Below are positions 8,936 through 15,747 of a stretch of DNA of 64,000 nucleotides, in pieces; within the stretch, counting starts at the first letter, position 1; every line of letters begins with the position of its first letter. A program made the translations under genes and the position numbers. The stretch is taken from positions 124,001 to 188,000 of the forward strand of contig JACJNY010000061.1 of the NCBI GenBank assembly GCA_014695295.1. The letters run 5' to 3'. Under the pieces are notes generated by a model. That model made no database searches. It saw only the letters and a program-made list of their open reading frames with translations, and was not told the DNA's origin. The DNA comes from Microcoleus sp. FACHB-61 (lineage in GTDB: Bacteria; Cyanobacteriota; Cyanobacteriia; Cyanobacteriales; Microcoleaceae).

Positions 8936-11092
8936 ATGTCCTTACCCCGCCCCGTCTCAGACACCCTAATTGAACTGTTGAAGCCTGTAGCCTGCGAATT
9001 GGGAGAAAGATTGGGAGCAAGCGCTGTCAATGAACGCTATGCAGAAATTGAGCCGTCTGGTTCTTCAGCTTTGACCCAGCAAATAAAAAAAGACCCCCGC
9101 TGGATTAAAGCACAAATGAGATATTTGCAGCGGCAGCAGGCCAGAGAACAAAAATTAATCGCGATCGCCGACGCAGAAGAATGGGTAAAGGAAGAACGCG
9201 CTAATCGAATTAAGGCACAAGAATTGAGAGATAAGCGGGCAATTAGCCGGCTTTGCCGCGAGTTAATGCGGGAGTTTCAATCAGATGCAATTCGAGTTAA
9301 ACTGAGCGAAATTCAAACTATTTGGGACAGGGACAACTGGTTTTCTAATTTGAGCAGGCAGGAAACTGAACAGATTTTGCAGCAGCAGCAGCACCGATTG
9401 CTGCTGTTAGTTGCTCCCGCAAAAATTAGCGAAGATTGCCCGGATTCATTTCGCCACAATCTGAATATCGAGCTGCCGGCTAAGTTGAGAGCTTTTTTGA
9501 ACCAACACTACCCCCAGCATGGAGAGTTGTGTCCGGTTCAGTTTTACGGAGACTATTTCAAAAAGGCGATTTCTGATATTGATGTGGAGCGGTTGCAGAG
9601 TGTTTTGTCTCCCGTACCTACAGCTATACTGTACAGCGATATCAGCGATTATGAAGTTAATTTTCATGTCGGTTTTTGGGGAGTCATAAATCAGAGTGTT
9701 TCTCTAGTGGCGATGCAGCCTTGGAATTGGGAAGAGGTTTATCACCAGTTGGAGGCGGAGGGGAAAGATCAAAAGTTTAGCCTGCGGATTATTCGACAAA
9801 TAATTGTGACTATTCACAAGTTATTAGCTGCTTTTTTAGCGGATTTGTATTATTTAAATATCGATTTTACTCACGAACCTCAGCTATTTAATTTAGAGGC
9901 GGAATTTGCTCAGGAATGGTTTTCTAAAGATTGGGTTCTACCGTATATTGAAACTCTTAAAGAAATTCAGGAGCAACAGCGAATAGTATATAAGGGAGAG
10001 ATGCGGCGGCTGTCGCTTCGAGAGGCGAAAGCTAGGGCGGAACGCCAGCGTTTGGAGGAGGCTGAACTCAAACGCCGAGAGGAACTTGAGGCTGCATCTA
10101 AGCGGGCGAAGGAATTAGCTAACAAATTAACACATCTGAAATGGCGGTGTGTATTTACGCTGTCTGGACATTCATCGTTTGTGAATTCTCTGGCGATTAG
10201 TCCTGACGGCAAAATTCTGGCTAGCGGCAGTTGGGATAAAACTATTAAGATTTGGAATTTAGAAACAACGGAATTAATTGGCACTCTGACGGGACATTCC
10301 GATCGCGTAAATTCGGTTGCGATTAGCTATGACGGAAAAATGTTGGTCAGCGGCAGTTCCGACGAAACCATTAAGTTTTGGAATTTGCACACCGGCGATT
10401 TGTTGTGTACTTTTCCGGGACATTCTATGGAGGTGAATTCGGTGGCAATTAACCCGAAGCGCCAGGTAATTGCTAGCTGCGGCGGCGCTGATAATACGAT
10501 TAAGCTTTGGAATTTGCGGAGTGGTGAGTTGCTGCGGACTTTGAGGGGTCATTCTGACAATGTGAATGCGGTGGTTTTTAGCCCGGACGGTAAAATATTG
10601 GCGAGTGGCAGTTCGGATGCGACGAGCAAGGTTTGGGATGTGGAAAGCGGCAAGTTGCTGCGGACTCTTTCGGGGTTGAATGTTGGGGTGAATTCTGTGG
10701 CGATCGCCCCGGACGGTCAGATTCTTGCTAGCGTCAGCAATGATTATACGATTAAGCTGCGGAATTTGCATACGGGCAGTTTGTTGCGGATTTTAAATAC
10801 TAATTCTGGGAGGGGAAAGGGTGTAACGAATTTAGGAACGAATGAGGCGGTGCATATTCTGCAGAATTATGTGAGTCGGGGCGAGTCCGTTGCTATCAGT
10901 CGGGACGGTTTGAGCTTGGCTAGCGGGTGCGATGATAATACGATTAATATTTGGAATTTGCAGACGGGGGAGTTGTTGACCAGTCTTAAGGGACATTCGG
11001 GTACGGTGTACTCGGTGGCGATCGCACCTTCGGGCAAGATACTTGTCAGCGGGAGTGCGGATCAGACGATTAAAATTTGGCGGTGCGATTAG
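8936..11092 (+). CDS. WD40 beta-propeller protein with uncharacterised 400-residue N-terminal region
   Basis: The product has 718 residues. The C-terminal half (about 403-718) contains seven WD40 repeats with GHS...VNSVAISPDGKILASGS...TIKIWNL signatures, enough for one closed propeller. Blade 6 carries an insert of about 25 residues. The N-terminal 400 residues are not recognised: they show charged helical segments at 60-130, a mixed globular part at about 150-330 and a coiled coil at about 340-400 (alternating Arg/Glu/Ala). No NB-ARC, kinase or CHAT motif is visible. WD40 propellers serve as scaffolds. The ribosome-binding site is weak, but the start fits an otherwise empty upstream region. 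Confidence 0.85.
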   Translation: MSLPRPVSDTLIELLKPVACELGERLGASAVNERYAEIEPSGSSALTQQIKKDPRWIKAQMRYLQRQQAREQKLIAIADAEEWVKEERANRIKAQELRDKRAISRLCRELMREFQSDAIRVKLSEIQTIWDRDNWFSNLSRQETEQILQQQQHRLLLLVAPAKISEDCPDSFRHNLNIELPAKLRAFLNQHYPQHGELCPVQFYGDYFKKAISDIDVERLQSVLSPVPTAILYSDISDYEVNFHVGFWGVINQSVSLVAMQPWNWEEVYHQLEAEGKDQKFSLRIIRQIIVTIHKLLAAFLADLYYLNIDFTHEPQLFNLEAEFAQEWFSKDWVLPYIETLKEIQEQQRIVYKGEMRRLSLREAKARAERQRLEEAELKRREELEAASKRAKELANKLTHLKWRCVFTLSGHSSFVNSLAISPDGKILASGSWDKTIKIWNLETTELIGTLTGHSDRVNSVAISYDGKMLVSGSSDETIKFWNLHTGDLLCTFPGHSMEVNSVAINPKRQVIASCGGADNTIKLWNLRSGELLRTLRGHSDNVNAVVFSPDGKILASGSSDATSKVWDVESGKLLRTLSGLNVGVNSVAIAPDGQILASVSNDYTIKLRNLHTGSLLRILNTNSGRGKGVTNLGTNEAVHILQNYVSRGESVAISRDGLSLASGCDDNTINIWNLQTGELLTSLKGHSGTVYSVAIAPSGKILVSGSADQTIKIWRCD

Positions 11093-11093
11093 G

Positions 11094-11160
11094 CAGTTGA
11101 CAGTTGACAGTTGTCAGTTGACAGTTGTCAGTTGACAGTTGACAGTTGTCAGTTGACAGA
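11094..11160. repeat. Tandem heptanucleotide repeat CAGTTGA / CAGTTGT
   Basis: About nine consecutive copies of CAGTTGA or CAGTTGT start directly after the stop codon of the WD40 gene. A short related array (CAGTCAA) lies at 11358-11381. Short tandem heptad repeats of this kind are characteristic of filamentous cyanobacteria. Confidence 0.85.
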
Positions 11161-11212
11161 TCCTGTTCGCTAATTAACAAGAATAGTTGTACGGGCGGGT
11201 TCAGCAAAAATC

Positions 11213-11315
11213 TACAGCACTTCCGGCTATTATGAAGCACAGTTTTACTCGTATCCCTTTCCTGTCCTAACTTTCGATACTGTCTGCGTACCTCATAGCA
11301 GCCGGAAGTGCTGTA
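11213..11315 (+). mobile_element. MITE copy 1 (103 bp)
   Basis: This 103-bp non-coding element begins TACAGCACTTCCGGCT and ends AGCCGGAAGTGCTGTA, giving terminal inverted repeats of about 24 bp with two mismatches. A second copy at 13798-13900 is its reverse complement with one base different. The TA at both ends suggests a TA target duplication as in IS630/Tc1-mariner elements (inference). No transposase for it is in the window. Confidence 0.85.
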
Positions 11316-11397
11316 AATCCCCGCTTCCTAAACGGTTTGATTCGGGTATCATAACAGTCAACAGTCAACAGTCAACAGTCAGCGGAAAGTTTCTGGG

Positions 11398-11565
11398 GGC
11401 TCTCGTTCGATGAAGCGATTTGAGGAAACGGCTAATCTGCTGAGTGTGATTCAAACCTGTCGTTTTCAAGCTCGTTCAGTAATGGCTTTTTTCCGTGAGG
11501 CTATTTCTGCCCATTCTTGTGACTACTTTCCTATGCCTGACCTCATTCCCTTCTTTCAGACCTGA
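11398..11565 (+). pseudogene. C-terminal fragment of a transposase (IS66-like)
   Basis: An open stretch encodes GGSRSMKRFEETANLL, continues with TCRFQARSVMAFFREAISA and ends at TGA 11563-11565. The order 'SGGSRS', a helical 'VIQTCR' part and a terminal 'FFREAI' part resembles the C-terminus of IS66-type transposases, recognised from memory. The rest of the gene is missing, so it is a remnant of an older insertion. Another transposase family remains possible. Confidence 0.45.
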
Positions 11566-11623
11566 ATCTTTACATTTCTTTACACAACTAATTGAAAGGT
11601 TGTATTAGAATTAAATTGCAAGT

Positions 11624-11926
11624 AAAACAACTATCTACGTGTTGAAACACGCCTTGTATCGGAGAAATCCCGGCGAGCGTGACCCGCTGCACTCCTTAAG
11701 GAGTAGTTAGCCTGTATAACTGACACGTAAGGGCAGAGTGTGAAGCGTACCTAACTCGCTTTGTGATGGACTAAGAAAGCAAACATAATTTAAAAGTAAG
11801 CGCAATGGCAGCACCTTTTGGGTAGTTGTTTTGAGCGTATAGAGGTGCTTTGATAACCCCTTTGAGAGTTTTCGGATTCATTCAAGACTCCCCGTGGCTT
11901 CATCCCTGGGGAGTATCAATAAGGGG
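11624..11926 (+). ncRNA. Candidate structured RNA, possibly a transposon-associated omega/HEARO-type RNA
   Basis: This region has no open frame but dense complementarity. Segment 11624-11633 (AAAACAACTA) pairs perfectly with 11823-11832. Inside are hairpins CGTGT-TGAA-ACACG (11638-11651) and ACTCC-TTAA-GGAGT (11691-11704). GCACCT (11811-11816) can pair with AGGTGC (11843-11848), crossing the closing stem and so predicting a pseudoknot. A second domain pairs CCCCTT (11857-11862) with AAGGGG (11921-11926) around an ACTCCCC/GGGGAGT hairpin (11887-11914). The size, pseudoknot and transposon setting recall HEARO/omega RNAs of IscB elements, but no nuclease gene follows. The family call is tentative; the structure is what I see. 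Strand is inferred. Confidence 0.4.
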
Positions 11927-12053
11927 AAGTCGGGACGATTAAAAACTTCCGATAGTTAAGGTAGAGGAGAATGAGAACTTTCAATAATTGTCCTGGCTGG
12001 TTTGTGATCGCCCACAACTAGGCAACAGCTCATTGAACGTTCGCTACTTTGAC

Positions 12054-12491
12054 CTAATTAAGGGAGGCACGCTTCCAAATCAGATAAGCAGTCTGCGGCT
12101 TACGGCTTATTAAGATGAGAGGAGTGCTCAATGTCAGCCGATCATCCTTGAATTCAAAGAAGCGTTCTTGGTCTACACCGACCCAGTTGGGGAACAGGCT
12201 GGCTTTAATATGATGAATAACCGTATTGCCCTTGATTTCATACTCACCGCAATAGGTGACGTAAGTTTTGGCTGCCTCTGCCCGCTCTTCTGTGGTTCCG
12301 CCCAGAATGTCGTCAGTAGCAAAGTTGGGGCGGTTGGCTGTCATCAGAGCAACAGAAATATATCCATCCTCGGAATACACAATGTAGCCAATTGCATCTT
12401 TACCGAAGGGGTAGGTGACGTTGCCCTCTTCATCCCTATTTTCCCACGAAAGCAGTAGCCAAGTTCCCACAAATGGGTTTTTTACACTCAT
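12054..12491 (-). CDS. Lipocalin-like domain protein
   Basis: This 145-residue protein has the lipocalin-like (Lipocalin_5) pattern: an N-terminal NPFVGTWLLLSWE strand, a central GYIVYSEDGYISVALM strand pair, and a C-terminal RLTLSTPLI stretch. It has no signal peptide. Members are small beta-barrels thought to bind hydrophobic ligands and are often encoded beside secondary-metabolite genes; the actual ligand is unknown. It lies inside the island bounded by the two MITE copies and diverges from the hotdog-like gene. The ATG is preceded by AAGGAAT. Confidence 0.75.
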   Translation of the reverse strand: MSVKNPFVGTWLLLSWENRDEEGNVTYPFGKDAIGYIVYSEDGYISVALMTANRPNFATDDILGGTTEERAEAAKTYVTYCGEYEIKGNTVIHHIKASLFPNWVGVDQERFFEFKDDRLTLSTPLILISRKPQTAYLIWKRASLN

Positions 12492-12662
12492 TTTTTATTC
12501 CTTATATATTCACTCTTCATTATCATACAAAAAATCCATTCCACAAGCAACAACCTACGAACGAGTTTATCTCTTACCTTTTTCCTGTTGAGTTTTAAGG
12601 GGTTAAGCGATAGAAAGGAAATTAAAAATCACTTTTTATTCACTGATATGGAGAACAAATAA

Positions 12663-13601
12663 ATGATATTTGATGATTTAGGGATTTCAAAATCAGGAAA
12701 AGATTTATCTTCCCAAATATGCCATTTAATTGATGTAAATAAACCCTACTATGCCCTTCAAGGATTATGTGAAACTGGGAGTGGAGAAGTTTATGCAGAA
12801 ATTGATGTAGAGCGTCTTGAATATGATGAAGTTTCGCCAATTTCGCTGGCAGAAGCAACTCGTCACCTTGCTATTCTCGGTTCTTGTGCGTTGAGCCTCA
12901 TCAATAAAAACAAATCAAAACACTACTATCTTGCTAGCAATGGAGCTATTTTATTCCATAGCTCTAAAATTAGTTCATTTAAGGGACAGCAACAAAGAAA
13001 ATTAAAATGCTTTGCTAAGGCTATTGACTTAGATGACAAGACTAGAACTGGTTCAGTATCATCCAGAATCTATACAGAAAATGATCAATTAATATTCACT
13101 CTCGATCTCTCCTACTTGATTCTAAGGGAGACTTTGTTTAAAAAAAAGTTTAGGCAACAACAAACAGAACTAATCCAAGATAACTTCATAGTTGATAACC
13201 CATACAAATTTCCTGTAACACTAAAGCAAATTAGCATTACGGGAAATAGGCTGACTTGCACTTTAGGTAAGATTGAGACTTATCAATGTATGGGACATTT
13301 TATAAGTTATCCTGCTTTCCCTGTTTCTTTTTTAATGTCAGCTTTCCTCGATTCTATTGGAATATTTTTAAAGTCTCGATATCCTGAATACTGGAAAATT
13401 AGAATTAATCAATTTAATGTTATGCCAAACAAGCTAGCTTTTGCGGGAGAAGAAGTTAATATTGAAACTAATTTACTTGAGTATAGCGGAACAAGTTACC
13501 ATTTTTCATGCCATGCTATTAACGAAGATAAAAATCTTATTTGCAAAATATTTACTACAATTGATGTGATAACTCAATCTGATATAAAAGCTAATGAATA
13601 G
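12663..13601 (+). CDS. Putative double-hotdog protein, AT-rich
   Basis: I do not recognise this 312-residue protein with certainty. The N-terminal motif ISLAEATRHLAILGSCALSL resembles the central helix region of hotdog-fold dehydratases or thioesterases, and a second half (about 190-300) with SFLMSAFLDS and a long beta-rich stretch could be a second hotdog unit. No signal peptide or membrane segment is visible. Base composition is clearly more AT-rich than its neighbours, pointing to horizontal transfer. It stands upstream of a P450 fragment in the same direction, so both may be left-overs of a secondary-metabolite or lipid-modification cluster. The frame has no internal stop; whether it functions is unknown. 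Confidence 0.6.
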   Translation: MIFDDLGISKSGKDLSSQICHLIDVNKPYYALQGLCETGSGEVYAEIDVERLEYDEVSPISLAEATRHLAILGSCALSLINKNKSKHYYLASNGAILFHSSKISSFKGQQQRKLKCFAKAIDLDDKTRTGSVSSRIYTENDQLIFTLDLSYLILRETLFKKKFRQQQTELIQDNFIVDNPYKFPVTLKQISITGNRLTCTLGKIETYQCMGHFISYPAFPVSFLMSAFLDSIGIFLKSRYPEYWKIRINQFNVMPNKLAFAGEEVNIETNLLEYSGTSYHFSCHAINEDKNLICKIFTTIDVITQSDIKANE

Positions 13602-13651
13602 ACTCACAGCTCATAAGAAATTGTGGGTAGACTAGCCGAGATATCAAAAAA

Positions 13652-13797
13652 ATGAATTCACAACCGAAGAATATGACACCATTCGCCAAGCCGCAATCGT
13701 ATGATCTGTTTTCACCAGAAGCTCTGCTCAATCGCTATCCACTCTACAAACGGATGCGTAAAGATGGGGTCGGCACAGCCGAATTAACCATTCCTTT
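13652..13797 (+). pseudogene. Cytochrome P450 N-terminal fragment, cut by a MITE
   Basis: The first about 40 residues (SYDLFSPEALLNRYPLYKRM) match the conserved N-terminus of bacterial cytochrome P450s, which reads F-x-P-E-x-L-x-N-P-Y-P-L-Y. The frame runs into the MITE at 13798, where it ends after 16 further codons. Nothing P450-like follows the MITE, so most of the gene is lost: no heme-binding Cys motif and no I-helix. It starts 50 bases after the hotdog-like gene. Confidence 0.5.
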
Positions 13798-13900
13798 TAC
13801 AGCACTTCCGGCTGCTATGAGGTACGCACACAGTATCGAAAGTTAGGACAGGAAAGGGATACGAGTAAAACTGTGCTTCATAATAGCCGGAAGTGCTGTA
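13798..13900 (-). mobile_element. MITE copy 2 (103 bp), inverted relative to copy 1
   Basis: It has the same length and 102 of 103 bases in common with the reverse complement of 11213-11315; the single difference is C versus G in the ACTGT(C/G)TGCG segment. It is inserted into the P450 fragment. The near-identity of the copies points to recent transposition or gene conversion. Confidence 0.85.
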
Positions 13901-13969
13901 TTGTTCTCACTAACAGTCTATATAAACCCGCCCCCACCACGCGGCTAGATAGGATTTTAGATTTTGGGG

Positions 13970-14142
13970 CGAGAAACCGGGTTTCTGCGAAGATGTGGGT
14001 TGAGTAATCAGAAATACACTCAGAAACCGGGTTTCTGAGGTCTGGGTGTACCAAGGAGGGGGCGAGAAACCGGGTTTCTGCGAAAATTTGGGTTGAGTAA
14101 CCAGAAATATCGGAAGAAACCCGGTTTCTGAGGTCGGGGTGC
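13970..14142. repeat. Two tandem 80-bp units with four AGAAACCGGGTTTCT palindromes
   Basis: The palindrome AGAAACCGGGTTTCT occurs at 13972-13986, 14022-14036 and 14065-14079, with a variant (AGAAACCCGGTTTCT) at 14115-14129. They belong to two diverged direct repeats of about 80 bp (13970-14050 and 14063-14142), each containing GGGTTGAGTAA. Such palindromes are widely dispersed in Oscillatoriales genomes. No coding potential. Confidence 0.8.
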
Positions 14143-14262
14143 GATCAAAAGACGATAATTTCGGTTTGGCCCTTACCGGGAGGGGTTTTGGACGAATGTG
14201 AAAAAAAAATTGGCTGGGGGGGTTGCGCTAATGACTATAAGTTTGCTATATTAAGTTTCACT

Positions 14263-14335
14263 GCTGGTGTAACTCAGTTGGTAGAGTAGCTGATTTGTAA
14301 TCAGCCTGTCGCAGGTTCAAATCCTGTCACCAGCT
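14263..14335 (+). tRNA. tRNA-Thr (anticodon UGU)
   Basis: A full cloverleaf is visible: acceptor GCTGGTG / CACCAGC with discriminator T, a D-arm with TTGGTAGAG, an anticodon stem GCTGA/TCAGC around loop TTTGTAA (anticodon TGT), and a T-arm with GGTTCAAATCC. The 3' CCA is not encoded. It reads ACA-type threonine codons. Its position beside the mobile-element island fits the habit of elements to accumulate at tRNA genes. Confidence 0.96.
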
Positions 14336-14403
14336 TTATAGCAGTTTTCAATCGGATTAAATACACTTTGAGTTGGTCAGTCAAGATCAAATCTTTGACT
14401 TTC

Positions 14404-14616
14404 CTAAGCTGCACACCTAGGGAAATTGCTCACCACTGATTTAGGATTGGTATATTTGACATCCAATTTATCGGCTTGCACTTTATCAACTGCCGTTTAA
14501 CCCTTGACTCGATCGCGACTGATGAGAATGACTTGAATATCTCTTTGTGCCAGTTGGCGGCACGTTTCCAAACCTAATCCGCGATTAGCAGCCGTTACAA
14601 CTGCGAGCTTTTTCAT
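14404..14616 (-). pseudogene. Decayed short-chain dehydrogenase (SDR)
   Basis: From an ATG at 14616 the frame reads [20 protein letters not shown] and continues to SRDRVKG, then meets TAA (normally CAA/Gln here). The same frame continues with TAVDKVQADKLDVKY and TNPKSV, as in intact SDRs of the GxxxGxG type, before losing similarity and reaching TAG at 14404-14406. The catalytic Tyr-x-x-x-Lys part is missing. It therefore carries a nonsense mutation, a small internal deletion and a 3' truncation. Confidence 0.7.
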
Positions 14617-14810
14617 AAGTCTAACCTTCTCTTGCCTTAGTAAAAAAAATCACGCTAGTTGCTTGACCAAGGCACGGAATTTCTATTCTGTAAAAATCCC
14701 CTACCTCGATCTAAATAAAGATGTTGCCTTCAGAAGAACTCTCTGAAACGGTTCCTATTTCTGCCAATTCTAACCGAGAGACGGCTGAAGACTCTGAAGC
14801 CGGGTGGCGA

Positions 14811-15353
14811 TTAATACGAACCAAAAAACCAGTTGGCGGGCGCTTGTGGATCGTTACCTGTGTTATATTCGTACAGGGCGATGGAAAAATCATCTCGGGA
14901 AAGTTTCCCATCCCCGTTCGTGTCTATTTTGGAAAAACCGATTTTAGCGTCTTCTTCTGAGCGGCCAAATGAATTCAAAAAAAGAGTATACTCTTTTAAT
15001 GTAATCTCTCCATCCCCATCTATATCGACAGAATCAAAAAGGCCTTTCTGAACCTGATAATTTGTTTTTTCGGTTGTCTTTGCCGCAATCAAGATATCGG
15101 CGGACTTCAGGAATTCATCCAATGTGATTTTATTGTCTCCATCTGCATCTGCAGGTTTCCAATAAGTTTCCCAGTTATAGAGAGCGGCGGACATGATTTT
15201 CTCATAGTCTGTTGAACCTGGTTGAATCCCCCTCAGTTCAGCAAGCTTTTGACCATGCTGTTCAAAGTCGGCTAATTCTAGGATTCCATCCTTGGACGTG
15301 TCCAGCATATAAAAGCGCAAGGCGAGCTTTCTTTTTTGAAATTCACTCAGCAT
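14811..15353 (-). CDS. Calerythrin-like EF-hand calcium-binding protein
   Basis: This 180-residue cytosolic protein has four EF-hand loops at residues 18-29 (DTSKDGILELAD), 69-80 (DADGDNKITLDE), 110-121 (DIDGDGEITLKE) and 144-155 (DTNGDGKLSRDD). Length and spacing match calerythrin/sarcoplasmic calcium-binding proteins, which buffer or sense Ca2+. Loops 1 and 4 end in Asp rather than Glu at position 12, so they may bind more weakly. It is monocistronic, followed at its 3' side by the SDR pseudogene and tRNA-Thr. Calcium binding is secure from motifs; the target is unknown. Confidence 0.9.
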   Translation of the reverse strand: MLSEFQKRKLALRFYMLDTSKDGILELADFEQHGQKLAELRGIQPGSTDYEKIMSAALYNWETYWKPADADGDNKITLDEFLKSADILIAAKTTEKTNYQVQKGLFDSVDIDGDGEITLKEYTLFLNSFGRSEEDAKIGFSKIDTNGDGKLSRDDFSIALYEYNTGNDPQAPANWFFGSY

Positions 15354-15747
15354 AAATAATCTTCCTTGTTTTGTGGTTTGATGCTTTTTTCAACTGTTGC
15401 AATTGCTTCTTATAATAAGACACCATCGAGCGCATTTTTTTGGAAGGTACAATAATCTTTACAATACAAATTTTTAGTGGCAGCTTAAAATCAGCAAATG
15501 CGTTTCAGGCCCGGATTGAAAACCGCCCGCTTTAACTCACGAGGGTCGGGTTCGACTAGATTAACTCATTCAAGTCGGCTAGCATAAATAACTAATTCCA
15601 AGAAAACTGCTACCTCTATATTCTCACAACTGATTTATGATTGCTATGTGTGCTATTTTGTACCTTTGGGGCGGGTTCGCGTGCCCACCCCACAAGAGGT
15701 TCCCTAAAAATAGGTGGACAAGTTAAATGTCGGACAAATTACAAGGC
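15354..15747. other. Intergenic region without recognised gene
   Basis: It lies between the start of the EF-hand gene and the end of the aminopeptidase gene, so it holds the EF-hand promoter and the aminopeptidase 3' end. A GC-rich imperfect inverted repeat (GGGGCGGGTTC...GCCCACCCC, about 15669-15692) might be the aminopeptidase terminator. Nothing else was seen. Confidence 0.5.

Noticed and set aside
8779-9030. 83-codon frame on the - strand upstream of the WD40 gene
   Set aside because: It overlaps the WD40 gene start and shows no domain.
11624-11926. Group II intron as an explanation for the structured region
   Set aside because: The domain V hairpin with its AGC triad and the GUGYG 5' end are not seen, and there is no reverse transcriptase gene.
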